NCBI GenBank assembly: GCA_018820205.1
Contig: JAHJOK010000075.1
Span: forward strand, 310,001 to 374,000
Reading direction: 5' to 3'
Source: Alphaproteobacteria bacterium
GTDB lineage: Bacteria > Pseudomonadota > Alphaproteobacteria > Caulobacterales > Caulobacteraceae
Length of the DNA: 64,000 nt
This document shows, piece after piece, positions 8,340-17,080 of this stretch. The notes beneath the pieces are model-generated. The model was not told the DNA's origin and searched no databases. It saw only the letters and a program-made list of their open reading frames with translations. The position numbers and the translations under genes are program-made. Within the stretch, counting starts at the first letter, position 1. Each line of letters begins with the position of its first letter.

Positions 8340-9557
8340 ATGACCTACATCCTGGGCGGCTGGCAGTCGGATTTCGCGCGCAACTATGCCCGCGAGGGAC
8401 TGGAGATCGGCGACGGCTTCGCGGAGGCCGTCAACGGCGCCCTGGCCGAGACGGGGCTGGAGCCCGAGGACATCGACGTGGGGCATGTCGGAAACTTCGT
8501 CGGCGACCTGTTCACCGGTCAGGGGATGCTGGGCGGGTTCTTCGCCATGACGGACGAACGGTTCACCGGCATGCCCGCCTCGCGCCACGAGGCGGCCTGC
8601 GCCTCGGGCAGTCTGGCGATCATGGCCGCCGCCGCCGACATCGAAAGCGGCCGTTACGGCACGGCCATGGTGCTGGGTCTGGAGATGATGCGCAACGTGC
8701 CGGGGGTGACCGCGGCCGAGCACCTGGGGGCCGCCGCCTGGGCCGGGCACGAGTACCTGGACGCCACCTACGCCTGGCCGCGCGCCTTCTCGGACCTGAC
8801 CGAGGAATACGATCGCCGCTACGGCATCGACGAGGCCCACCTGCGCCGGATTTCCCAGATCAATTTCGACAACGCCAAACGCAATCCGAACGCCCAGACG
8901 CGCAAATACAGCTTCTCGAACGCCAGCTTCACCGATGACGACGAGGCCAATCCGGTGATCGAGGGGCGGGTGCGCAAGACCGACTGCGGCCAGGTGACCG
9001 ACGGCGCCGCCGCCATCATCCTGGCCTCGCCGGAACGGGCCGCCGAGTATGCGAAGCAGCGCGGCATACCGCTGGACTCCATTCCGCGCATCAAGGGCTG
9101 GGGTCACCGTTGCGCGCCGATCGACTACGGCCGCAAGGTCAAGGCCAGCGAGGGCGAGCCCTATGTCTTCCCGCAGGTGAAACGCGCCATCGACGACGCG
9201 CGCGCGCGCGCCGGTCTCGACCTGTCGGGTGTGGATGCGGTGGAGACCCACGACTGTTTCTCGATGACCGAATACATGGCCATCGACCACCTGGGCCTGA
9301 CCGCGCCGGGCGAGAGCTGGAAAGCGATCGAGGCGGGCGACATCGAGATGGGCGGCAAGCTGCCGATCAATGCGTCCGGCGGCCTGATCGGTTGCGGGCA
9401 CCCTGTCGGCGCGACCGGGGTGCGGATGGCGCTGGATGCGTTCAAACAGACCACGGGCACGGCCGGGGACTATCAGGTCGAGGGCGCGCGGAACGTTCAG
9501 ACGCTGAATATCGGCGGATCGACGACGACGACGGTGAGTCTGGTGGTCGGGGTCTAG
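8340..9557 (+). CDS. SCP2-type thiolase / acetyl-CoA acetyltransferase 1
   Basis: Thiolase-fold enzyme of 405 residues, expected to release acetyl- or propionyl-CoA from a 3-ketoacyl-CoA. The nucleophile is Cys87 (EAACASGS). A His from THDCFSMTE and the GCGHPVGATG loop complete the site, as in the SCP2/SCPx group, which lacks the C-terminal CxG cysteine of classical thiolases (here NIGGSTTTT). SCP2-type thiolases are known for methyl-branched and sterol side-chain substrates. The start is the ATG at 8340 behind AAGGATAAG, 12 bases after oxygenase 1, so the two are co-transcribed. The 3' end lies convergent to the thioesterase gene. Confidence 0.9.
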   Translation: MTYILGGWQSDFARNYAREGLEIGDGFAEAVNGALAETGLEPEDIDVGHVGNFVGDLFTGQGMLGGFFAMTDERFTGMPASRHEAACASGSLAIMAAAADIESGRYGTAMVLGLEMMRNVPGVTAAEHLGAAAWAGHEYLDATYAWPRAFSDLTEEYDRRYGIDEAHLRRISQINFDNAKRNPNAQTRKYSFSNASFTDDDEANPVIEGRVRKTDCGQVTDGAAAIILASPERAAEYAKQRGIPLDSIPRIKGWGHRCAPIDYGRKVKASEGEPYVFPQVKRAIDDARARAGLDLSGVDAVETHDCFSMTEYMAIDHLGLTAPGESWKAIEAGDIEMGGKLPINASGGLIGCGHPVGATGVRMALDAFKQTTGTAGDYQVEGARNVQTLNIGGSTTTTVSLVVGV

Positions 9558-9567
9558 GCTCTCGGAA

Positions 9568-10029
9568 CTAGCGGACCGCCCGGATCGCGACCCCGACGGT
9601 CCCTTGGGCCACCACGATACCTGCATCCGTGCGCACCTCGGCCGCGACCACGGCCTTGCGTTCATCCCGGTAGGTCACCGTCCCCGTCGCCTCCAGCCGC
9701 GCCGTATCGCTGGGCGCGGCGTTGAGGAAGCGCATGTTCAGATCGGTGGTCACCAGCGTCTGGCCGGGCCTCAGGATGCTCATCACCGCCGCTCCGCCGG
9801 CCATGTCGATCATTGCGGCAGTGACGCCGCCATGGACGAGGCCGATGAAGTTGGCGTGGCCCGGATCGACGTCCAGCGCGACCCGCACGAACCCCTCGCG
9901 CGCCTCCACCGGATGCGACCCCAGTCGCTTGAGGAAGCCGCCGACGCCATCGCCTGCGGCCATCCAGCGGTCCAGCAGCTCCAGCCCATCGACGGTCGGG
10001 TCCAGCTTGAACCGGACGGGTTCGCTCAC
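9568..10029 (-). CDS. PaaI-type hotdog thioesterase
   Basis: Hotdog-fold acyl-CoA thioesterase of 153 residues. The signature LVHGGVTAAMIDMAGGAA (about residues 64-81) is typical of the PaaI/YdiI group, which hydrolyses aryl- or acyl-CoA that stalls a pathway. It is the last gene of the long leftward operon; its ATG at 10029 overlaps the stop of the upstream flavoprotein gene (ATGA). The missing hydratase of the island might be sought here because MaoC hydratases share the fold. However, the length and the HGG motif favour a thioesterase. Confidence 0.85.
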   Translation of the reverse strand: MSEPVRFKLDPTVDGLELLDRWMAAGDGVGGFLKRLGSHPVEAREGFVRVALDVDPGHANFIGLVHGGVTAAMIDMAGGAAVMSILRPGQTLVTTDLNMRFLNAAPSDTARLEATGTVTYRDERKAVVAAEVRTDAGIVVAQGTVGVAIRAVR

Positions 10030-10979
10030 GCCGCGCCGCGCAGGGCCGGGCGCCGCGCCGTCTTCGCCGCGAACCGGTCCAGAGCGGCGACGTATTCGCG
10101 CTCCAGCTGGGCGACGACCTCGGCGACGGGCTCGACCGCCCGGACGGCTTCCAGCCCCTGACCGGCGGCCCAGATGTCGCGCCAGCGCTTGTTGTCCCCG
10201 CCCGAGACATAGCTGCGCTCGGCGGGCGCGACGAGATTGTCCGGGTCCTGACCGGCCGCCCTCAACGAGGGTTTCAGCCAGGACGCGGGCGTGCCGGTGA
10301 CCGAATCCGACACCACCAGATCGTCGGGACCGGCGTCGATGACCATCTGTTTGTAGGCCGGCTGGGCCATGCTCTCGGTCGTCGCGAGGAAGCGGGTGCC
10401 CATGTAGACGAAGTCGGCCCCGGCCGCGACGGCCCCGGCGATCCCGGCCCCGTCGCCGACGCCGCCGCCGACCGCGATATAGCCGTCGAAGAAATCGCGC
10501 ACCGCCGAGATGAAGGCGAACGGCGAAAGATGTCCGGTATGCCCTCCCGCGCCTGCGCTGACGCAGGCCAGGCCGTCGACCCCCGCCTCGGCCGCCTTCC
10601 TGGCCAGCTTCATCGACACGACGTCGGCGAAGACCAGCCCGCCATAGCTCTTCACCGTCTCAATCACCGGCCGGGGCGAGCCGAGCGCGGTGATGACGAC
10701 CGGCGGTTTGTAGTGCGCCACCAGACGCAGATCTTCGGCCAGGCGCGTGTTGGTCGAGTGGGTGATCATGTTGGCGATCCACGGCGCGTCGCCGGGTTTC
10801 AGCGCGTCGGTGATCTGGCCCATCCAGCGATCGAGGTCCTCGACCGTGCGGCAGTTGGGGGTCGGAAAGGCGCCGCCGATACCCGACCTGCAGGCGGCGA
10901 TGACCATCTCGGGGCCCGAAACCAGGAACATGGGCGCCGCGAAGACGGGCAGGCGCAGGGTGTCGAAGGGTGCGGTCAT
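10026..10979 (-). CDS. Nitronate-monooxygenase-like FMN oxidoreductase
   Basis: TIM-barrel flavoprotein of 317 residues of the 2-nitropropane dioxygenase / nitronate monooxygenase family, which also includes enoyl reductases such as FabK. Visible motifs are LPVFAAPMFLVS at the N-terminus, SAGAGGHTG (FMN phosphate region and active-site His) and AVGGGVGDGAGIAGAVAAGA. The ATG at 10979 is taken because it overlaps the stop of the preceding ligase by four bases; the frame is open further upstream, inside the ligase gene, only as a shadow. In a beta-oxidation operon the role is more likely to be reduction of an unsaturated or oxidised intermediate than detoxification of nitroalkanes. That is inference. 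Confidence 0.88.
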   Translation of the reverse strand: MTAPFDTLRLPVFAAPMFLVSGPEMVIAACRSGIGGAFPTPNCRTVEDLDRWMGQITDALKPGDAPWIANMITHSTNTRLAEDLRLVAHYKPPVVITALGSPRPVIETVKSYGGLVFADVVSMKLARKAAEAGVDGLACVSAGAGGHTGHLSPFAFISAVRDFFDGYIAVGGGVGDGAGIAGAVAAGADFVYMGTRFLATTESMAQPAYKQMVIDAGPDDLVVSDSVTGTPASWLKPSLRAAGQDPDNLVAPAERSYVSGGDNKRWRDIWAAGQGLEAVRAVEPVAEVVAQLEREYVAALDRFAAKTARRPALRGAA

Positions 10980-12691
10980 ACGGGTGCGGTCTCGTTGAAG
11001 GCGGCGCGCAGGTCGCGTTTCAGCACCTTGCCCACCGGATTGCGGGGCAGGGCGTCCAGCGTCTCCAGCCGTTCGATCTGCTTGTAGACGGCGACCTGAC
11101 GCTCGTTGATCAGGAAGCGGTTGATCTCTTCCAGCGTCGCGGTCTGGCCCGGCCGGTAGACGACGAAGGCGGCGAGGCGCTCGCCCAGGTTCGGGTCGGG
11201 CGCCCCGACCACGGCCGCCTCGGCGACGGCGGGATGGGCGACCAGATGGTTCTCGATCTCCTCGGACGAGATGTTCATCCCGCCCCGGATGACGATGTCC
11301 TTCAGACGGCCGACGAATTTCAGATACTGCAGCCGGTCGCCGGCCAGTTCGAACAGGTCGCCGGTCCGGAACCAGCCGTCGGTGTCGAAGGCCCGAGCGT
11401 TGATCTCCGGCGCGCGCCAGTAGCCAGAGAAGATCGTCGCTCCCTTGACCCTCAGTTCGCCGGGACGGTCGGCCTCGGCGATCTCTTCCTCCGTCTCCGG
11501 ATCGACCAGCCGGGTGAATATCCGGTCGTGCAGCATGCAGTTCCAGGTGAACCCGTCGCCCAGACGCGGGAACAGGGTCGCGCGCTCGGCGGGGTCGGGA
11601 ATGTCCTTCAGGGCGCTGGGGAAGGAAGCGCCTTCGTTGGAGCCGAAATAGTTCACGATCTGAACGCCGTGCTTCTCGTGGAAGGTCCGCACCATCCATT
11701 CCGACAGGGGCGCCGAGCCCGAGCCGATGGACTTCAGACGTTTGAAGTCGATGCCTTCCAGCAGGGCTTCGTTCTGCAGCAGCAGATTCAGCACGGCGGG
11801 CGGGGCGACAGTGTAGTCGATCTTCTCCTCGCGGATCTGGCGCAGGAGAACTGGCAGGTCGAACGGTTGATGCTGGACCAGCACCCCGCCGAGCAGCAGC
11901 CAGCCGACGAAGGCGGTCGAGATGCCCGCCATATTGACCATGGGGAACGGGTTCAGCAGGCGCGCGCCGGGATCCAGGTCGGCCGCGTCGATGACGCCGG
12001 CGCCCATGATGATCCATTCGTTGTGGCTGCGAGGCACGCCCTTGGGCTGGGCCTCGGTGCCGGATGTCCAGCAGATGGTGACGATGTCGTCGGCGGTGAC
12101 GCGGGCGTCCTTCGCCGCCTTCTGCGCCGCGCGGTGCTGTTTGCCCGTGACCCCGTCCATCAGGGGTTCGAGATCGAGCGCGCCGGCCGGGCAGGTCTCG
12201 CCGAGGACGAAGACGGTCTTCAGGCTGGGGCAGCGGGCCTTCAGGGCGACGATCATCTCGCCGTGCATCTGCTTGCCGATGCGGTCGGCGGTGATGGCGG
12301 CGACGGCGTCGGTCTTGTCGATGATATAGGCCAGCTCGTTCTCGCGGTACTGGACCGGGGCCGGGCTGGCGATCACGCCCAGGCGCAGACAGGCCAGATA
12401 GGCGATGGTCAGTTCGGCGATATTGGGCAGCTGGATGACGACGACCTGATCCTTGCGGATGCCGTGGGCCATCAGGACGGCTGCCAGCCGGTCGACGGCA
12501 TGGGCGGTCTCTCGCCAGGTCAGGCGGTCAGGCAGGCCGCCGACCACATCGGCCGCGTTCAGCGGATCGACCAGGGCCTCGGCGTCCGGATGGGCGGCGA
12601 CGTGTTTCTGGTACAGGTCGTCCAGGGTCTGGTCGCCCCACCAGCCTTTCGACTTCATCTCCTTGATGCGGTCCTTGGGGATCACGATCAT
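10976..12691 (-). CDS. Acyl-CoA ligase 2 (AMP-binding)
   Basis: ANL-superfamily acid-CoA ligase of 571 residues. Motifs are TICWTSGTEAQPKGVPRS (adenylate P-loop, with a TEAQP variant of the usual TGxP), NYFGSNEGASFPS, GWFRTGDL, GRLKDIVIRGGMNIS and the C-terminal LPRNPVGKVLKR with the catalytic Lys. The ATG at 12691 overlaps the stop of ligase 3 by ATGA, which decides it over the ATG at 12727. It is in the middle of a fully coupled operon. Two ligases side by side suggest that the two cleavage products, or successive chain-shortened acids, are activated by different enzymes (inference). Confidence 0.92.
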   Translation of the reverse strand: MIVIPKDRIKEMKSKGWWGDQTLDDLYQKHVAAHPDAEALVDPLNAADVVGGLPDRLTWRETAHAVDRLAAVLMAHGIRKDQVVVIQLPNIAELTIAYLACLRLGVIASPAPVQYRENELAYIIDKTDAVAAITADRIGKQMHGEMIVALKARCPSLKTVFVLGETCPAGALDLEPLMDGVTGKQHRAAQKAAKDARVTADDIVTICWTSGTEAQPKGVPRSHNEWIIMGAGVIDAADLDPGARLLNPFPMVNMAGISTAFVGWLLLGGVLVQHQPFDLPVLLRQIREEKIDYTVAPPAVLNLLLQNEALLEGIDFKRLKSIGSGSAPLSEWMVRTFHEKHGVQIVNYFGSNEGASFPSALKDIPDPAERATLFPRLGDGFTWNCMLHDRIFTRLVDPETEEEIAEADRPGELRVKGATIFSGYWRAPEINARAFDTDGWFRTGDLFELAGDRLQYLKFVGRLKDIVIRGGMNISSEEIENHLVAHPAVAEAAVVGAPDPNLGERLAAFVVYRPGQTATLEEINRFLINERQVAVYKQIERLETLDALPRNPVGKVLKRDLRAAFNETAPV

Positions 12692-14172
12692 CGGGTCAGC
12701 TCCAGCGGTCGTTGGGTGGTTCGGCAAAGCGCGCGGACGTCGTCTCGCACCACCTTGCCGACGGGATTGCGAGGAAGAGCGTCCAGCAGGTGCAGATGTT
12801 TGGGCGTGCGCACCGGGCCGATCCGTTCACGGACGAAGGCGCTGATGGCGGCTGCGTCGGCATCAGCGGCGACCGAGACCGCCGCCTCCAGCCGCTCGCC
12901 CCAGACGTCGTCGGGCTCGGCGAAGGCGCAGGCCTCGCGCACCATCGGATGCAGGTTGAGCACTGCCTCGACCTCGCCGGGATAGACGTTGTAGCCGCCG
13001 GTGATGATCAGGTCCTTCGACCGGCCGATCAGGTAGAGCAGGCGGTCGTCGCCGATCCGGCCGATGTCGCCGGTCTTCAGCCAGCCGTCGTGGCGTGACG
13101 ACGCCGTCAGCTCAGGCGCGTCCAGATAATGGGTGCGTGTCAGGTCGCCGCCGACGAGGATCTCGCCCTCGCCCCGCTCGACCAGATCGCCGTCTGCGGT
13201 CAGCAGGCGCACGGGCGTATCGTTGAAGGGACGGCCGACGCCGGCGCGCTTGTCGGGATCGACCATGTCGGCGGGTGACAGACCCGCGATGGTCATGGGG
13301 GCCTCGGTCTGCCCGTACAGGGTCGAGACGACAGGGCCGAAGCGCGCGATGGCCTGGGCGATCCGGTCGGGCGACATTGGCGCGGCGGAATAGGTCAGGT
13401 GACGCAGGCGGGGGAAGTCGATGGGCCGGAACTCCGCCTCGCCCATCAGCAGGGCGATCAGGGTCGGCGGCATGAAGACCGTGGTGACGCGGGCCTTCAG
13501 TTCCCGGAGGATCGCGGCGCGGTCGGGTTCTGGCAACAGGACGTGCGCTCCTCCCGCCGCCAGCACCGGCAGGACATAGTGGGACGAACCGTGGGTCAGG
13601 GGGGCGACGGCGAGGTTCACGTCGTCGGCGGTGAAGCCGTAGAAGTCTTGTAGGGAGCGGAGGGCCGCCGCGCCGCTGGCCTGACTCTGGACCACCCCCT
13701 TGGGCACGCCGGTCGAGCCGCCGGTGAATTTCAGGGCGAACGGCGCCTCTGGATCGTCCACGACGGCCGGCGCCGCGCCCGCCATCAGACTGTCCAGCCA
13801 GGCCTCAAGCGGCAGCGGACGGAGCGAGGCGCCCGCCGCCTCGACCGAGGCCTCGTCGATCAGGGTCAGGGCCGGCCTGGCGCGCGTCTGGAACTCGCCG
13901 TTGAGCCGGGCGCCGTTCCTGGGGTTCAGAGGGGTCCAGACCGCCCCGGCCCTGAGGATCGCCAGATAGGCCACGACGTGACGCCAGCCGTTGCGGGCGC
14001 ACAGGCCGACCCGGTCGCCGCAGCCCACGCCGCGCGTCGCCAGGTCGCCCGCCGCGGCCTCGACCCGGTCGATCAACTCGCCGTGGGTGAGGGTCACCTC
14101 GCCCTCGATCAGGGCCGCTCGCTCCGCCTTGGCTTCGCGGTTCTCGTACAGGGCGCGGATGGGGTGGGTCAT
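12688..14172 (-). CDS. Acyl-CoA ligase 3 (AMP-binding)
   Basis: ANL-superfamily ligase of 494 residues, shorter than ligase 2. Motifs are ALKFTGGSTGVPKGVVQS, TLYGQTEAPMTI, GWLKTGDIG, GRSKDLIITGGYNVYPGEVE and the terminal LPRNPVGKVVRD. The TGGYNVYP hinge is common in medium-chain and aromatic acid ligases, but substrate is not deducible. The start at 14172 overlaps the stop of the SCP2-type thiolase by four bases. Confidence 0.92.
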   Translation of the reverse strand: MTHPIRALYENREAKAERAALIEGEVTLTHGELIDRVEAAAGDLATRGVGCGDRVGLCARNGWRHVVAYLAILRAGAVWTPLNPRNGARLNGEFQTRARPALTLIDEASVEAAGASLRPLPLEAWLDSLMAGAAPAVVDDPEAPFALKFTGGSTGVPKGVVQSQASGAAALRSLQDFYGFTADDVNLAVAPLTHGSSHYVLPVLAAGGAHVLLPEPDRAAILRELKARVTTVFMPPTLIALLMGEAEFRPIDFPRLRHLTYSAAPMSPDRIAQAIARFGPVVSTLYGQTEAPMTIAGLSPADMVDPDKRAGVGRPFNDTPVRLLTADGDLVERGEGEILVGGDLTRTHYLDAPELTASSRHDGWLKTGDIGRIGDDRLLYLIGRSKDLIITGGYNVYPGEVEAVLNLHPMVREACAFAEPDDVWGERLEAAVSVAADADAAAISAFVRERIGPVRTPKHLHLLDALPRNPVGKVVRDDVRALCRTTQRPLELTR

Positions 14173-15395
14173 GCGGCCCGCTCCAGCACCGTGACCACGG
14201 TGGCGGCTTCCTCGACGCCAAGGAAACCGCCGCCGTTCTCGGCCACGGCGATGCGGGCGTTCTCGACCTGACGCGCCCCGGCCTCCCCGCGCAACTGGGT
14301 GGTCAGTTCGAACAGCTGGGCGATGCCGGTGGCCCCGACCGGATGGCCCTTGGACACCAGACCGCCCGACGGATTGACCGGCGTCCGGCCGCCCAGCGCA
14401 AAGTCTCCGGCGCGAAGACGGGCGCCGACAGAGCCCGGTTCGGCGAGGCCAAGGTTCTCGATCTGCTGCACCTCGGCATAGCTGGTCGCGTCGTGGACCT
14501 CGGCCACGTCGATGGCGTCCGGCCCGATGCCGGCCTGCTCGTAGGCCTGCGTGGCGGCGCGGCGGCCGATGTGATCAGCGAAGTCGTCGGCGGCGCGGTC
14601 GCTGGCGCTGACAAGGGCGCAACCGCGCACGCGGACGGCGCGCTTCGGCCCGCACAGGCGGGCCAGACCGGCCGGCGAACAGATCACCGCCGCCGCCGCG
14701 CCGTCGCTGACGGGGGCGCACATGGCGCGGGTGAAGGGGAAAACCACGGGCTTGTCGGCCAGGACCTGATCGACCTTCATGGCGGTGCGGTACTGGGCGC
14801 GTTCGTTCAGGGCGCCGGCGGTGTGGTTCTTGGACGCGACGCGGGCGAAGTCTTCCTGGGTCGTGCCGTGGCGGGCCATGTGGGCGCGCGCCTGGGCGGC
14901 GTAGAGGTCCATGAAGAGGCTACGATCAGGGCCGGGGTCTTCGCCGCCCATCGCGCGGATATAGGCGACGACGCCCTCGCGGTCGTGGATGTCGGTCCCT
15001 CCGGCGAAGGCGGCGGCGACGCGGTCGGGACGGTCCGGCCAGACCATCTTGTCGACCCCGACGACCAAGGCGATGTCGCCCGCCCCCGCTTTGAGCCAGT
15101 GGATGGCGGACAGAAGCGCCGTCGAACCGGAGGCGCAGGCGTTCTCGACGTTCGTCACCGGGATGCCGGTCAGGCCGAGCGGGCGCAGGGCGATCTGGCC
15201 ACGCACCGTGTTCTGGCCCTCCAGCATCGGCTGGCGCGTGTTGGAGAACCAGGCGGCTTCGATGTCGGAGACGTCTGCGCCGGCATCGGCCAGGGCGGCC
15301 GTCACGGCCTCGGCGGCCAGCGACTTGACGCTGTCCTCCGGCCGCTTGCCGAAACGGGTCATGGATATCCCGGCGATGAAGATGCCGCTGGTCAC
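14169..15395 (-). CDS. SCP2-type thiolase 2
   Basis: Thiolase-fold acyltransferase of 408 residues. The start is taken as the GTG at 15395 (reading TSGIFIAGISMTRFGK), because it overlaps the stop of the PaaN gene by GTGA and matches the conserved N-terminus of the family; an upstream ATG at 15527 would add unrelated sequence. The nucleophile is Cys87 (ENACASGS). The active-site histidines are in EVHDATSYAE and SKGHPVGATG. The C-terminal CxG cysteine is absent, as usual for the SCP2 group. Together with thiolase 1 it points to chain shortening of branched or bulky 3-ketoacyl-CoA esters. Confidence 0.9.
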   Translation of the reverse strand: MTSGIFIAGISMTRFGKRPEDSVKSLAAEAVTAALADAGADVSDIEAAWFSNTRQPMLEGQNTVRGQIALRPLGLTGIPVTNVENACASGSTALLSAIHWLKAGAGDIALVVGVDKMVWPDRPDRVAAAFAGGTDIHDREGVVAYIRAMGGEDPGPDRSLFMDLYAAQARAHMARHGTTQEDFARVASKNHTAGALNERAQYRTAMKVDQVLADKPVVFPFTRAMCAPVSDGAAAAVICSPAGLARLCGPKRAVRVRGCALVSASDRAADDFADHIGRRAATQAYEQAGIGPDAIDVAEVHDATSYAEVQQIENLGLAEPGSVGARLRAGDFALGGRTPVNPSGGLVSKGHPVGATGIAQLFELTTQLRGEAGARQVENARIAVAENGGGFLGVEEAATVVTVLERAA

Positions 15396-17080
15396 GCGAC
15401 CGGCCGGCGCCGCTGAACGATGCGGAAACGCGAGGCGACGAACGCGAGGTCGGCGAGGCAGGCGTTGCCCGCAGGGTTCAGCCCGGTGACGTGGTAATCG
15501 GAATAGGCTGCGGCGAAATTGATCCACATCGCCCCGGTCAGATTGATCGACAGATTGGCGCCGGCGGCCTCGTAGGCGGGCGTGGCGCTGTCGATGAAAT
15601 CCTCGTCGGTCGAATAGAGGTAGGACGAGATCGACCCCTTGGTCCGGGCCAGCCAGGTCGCCTCCATCACCGCCTCGCCGGCGTCTTTCTTCACTAGAAA
15701 AAGGACAGGGCCGAAACGTTCCTCCGCATACAGATCGACATGCGCTCCGACTTCGACCGCGACGACCAATGGGGTCAGGGTGCGGGCGTCGGGGAACTGC
15801 GGGTGCTCATAGGGTGCGGCGTCCCGCAGGGTGCGCACGCCGGACAGTTCAGCGATGGCCTGACGGGTGTCCGTCACGACTTTCACCGACACCTCGCCCT
15901 GGATCGCGCCCATGATGCCGGCGGCCTGGGCCGGGTCGGCGGCGATGGCGTCGATCTGTTCGACGATGGCGGCGGACAGGGGCTCGAACAGGTCGGGCGC
16001 GATATAGACGACCTGGGGGCTGGTGCACATCTGGGCCGAGAACAGGCTGGATGAGCGGGCCACGGCGCGGGCGACGGCATCGAGGTCGGCGACGCTTTCG
16101 ATGACGATGGTGTTGACCCCGGCCGTCTCTGTGAACAGCAGCTTGCCGTTGACCGTCCGCTCCAGATGGCCGCCGTAGCGGGGGCTGCCGGTGAAATCGA
16201 CGATCTGCACCTGCGGGTGGTCGACCAGCCCTTGCGCGACGGGCTCGGCCAGGGTGTCGACGGCGAGGGTGACGAGGTTCGGATCGAAGCCGAACTCGGC
16301 CAGGGTGGCGCGGCAGGTCTCGACCACGATGGCCATGGGAAGGATGGCGATCGGGTGCGGCTTGACGATCACCGGGTTGCCTGTGGCGAGCGAGGCGAAC
16401 ATCGCCGGATAGGCGTTCCACGTGGGAAAGGACGCGCAGCAGATGACCAGTCCGACCCCGCGCGGCACCAACACATAGGTCTTCTCCAGCGCCACGGGCT
16501 CGCCGGCGAATTGGCGGTGGTAGGTCGCCGTCGGGACCACGTCGCGCATGGCCTTGGCGGCATAGGCGAGGGCCTCGACTCCACGATCCAGCGCATTCGG
16601 ACCGGAGCCGCTGAACGCCTGGGTATAGCTCTGTCCCGCGACATGCATGACCGCATGGGCCATCTCGAAATTGCGGTCGTAGAGGCGGGCGGCCATCTCC
16701 AGACACAGGGCGATGCGCAGTTCGAATTCGGCCTCGCGCCAGTCGCCCATGGCCACGACGGCGGCGGCGACCAAAGCGTCGGGATTGCTCTTCGGATAGA
16801 GGATATTCAGCGGCTTCTGCGTGAAGGGCGAGACCTCCTCGCCGACCTCTCCGACGACGCCGGGCTGGTCAAGATCGAAGGTCATGCCGAGGCGCGCCTC
16901 GAAGGCCGCCTTGCCCGCGCCGGGCTTGTCGGGGCCGTGGATCTTCGTGGAGGGACTGTCGCTGTAGGGGCTCCAGGACTTGCGTGTCTGGACCGCATCG
17001 ATGGCGGCCGTCAGGGTCGGGCCGTGGCGCGCGATCAGGGTGCGGCGGCGGTCGTCGAGGCTGGTCGCCGAGCCGTCCAT
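15392..17080 (-). CDS. paaN: PaaN-type aldehyde dehydrogenase
   Basis: NAD(P)-dependent aldehyde dehydrogenase of 562 residues resembling PaaN of phenylacetate clusters; it oxidises an aldehyde to an acid. Catalytic Cys352 (SAQMCTSPQ) and the general base Glu318 (FTETAGVN) are both present, with the NAD-binding region around VDFTGSPRYGG (about 294-304). It has about 180 residues ahead of the ALDH core, typical of PaaN. The ATG at 17080 overlaps the upstream thiolase stop by one base (TGATG). No other paa ring-oxidation gene is present, so here it most likely acts on the aldehyde products of the cleavage oxygenases rather than on phenylacetate. The symbol reflects family resemblance, not proven function. 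Confidence 0.85.
   Translation of the reverse strand: MDGSATSLDDRRRTLIARHGPTLTAAIDAVQTRKSWSPYSDSPSTKIHGPDKPGAGKAAFEARLGMTFDLDQPGVVGEVGEEVSPFTQKPLNILYPKSNPDALVAAAVVAMGDWREAEFELRIALCLEMAARLYDRNFEMAHAVMHVAGQSYTQAFSGSGPNALDRGVEALAYAAKAMRDVVPTATYHRQFAGEPVALEKTYVLVPRGVGLVICCASFPTWNAYPAMFASLATGNPVIVKPHPIAILPMAIVVETCRATLAEFGFDPNLVTLAVDTLAEPVAQGLVDHPQVQIVDFTGSPRYGGHLERTVNGKLLFTETAGVNTIVIESVADLDAVARAVARSSSLFSAQMCTSPQVVYIAPDLFEPLSAAIVEQIDAIAADPAQAAGIMGAIQGEVSVKVVTDTRQAIAELSGVRTLRDAAPYEHPQFPDARTLTPLVVAVEVGAHVDLYAEERFGPVLFLVKKDAGEAVMEATWLARTKGSISSYLYSTDEDFIDSATPAYEAAGANLSINLTGAMWINFAAAYSDYHVTGLNPAGNACLADLAFVASRFRIVQRRRPVA

Noticed and set aside
7191-9665. 824-codon open frame on the minus strand
   Set aside because: Antisense to oxygenase 1 and thiolase 1, both with full catalytic motifs; its translation is low-complexity Arg/Gly/Asp-rich, typical of GC-driven shadow frames.
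9568-10029. MaoC-type enoyl-CoA hydratase
   Set aside because: Has the HGG thioesterase motif and thioesterase length; the MaoC hydratase signature was not seen.
15392-17080. Phenylacetate degradation operon because of the PaaN and PaaI relatives
   Set aside because: No phenylacetyl-CoA epoxidase (paaABCDE), paaG, paaK or paaZ hydratase; the neighbours point to another substrate.
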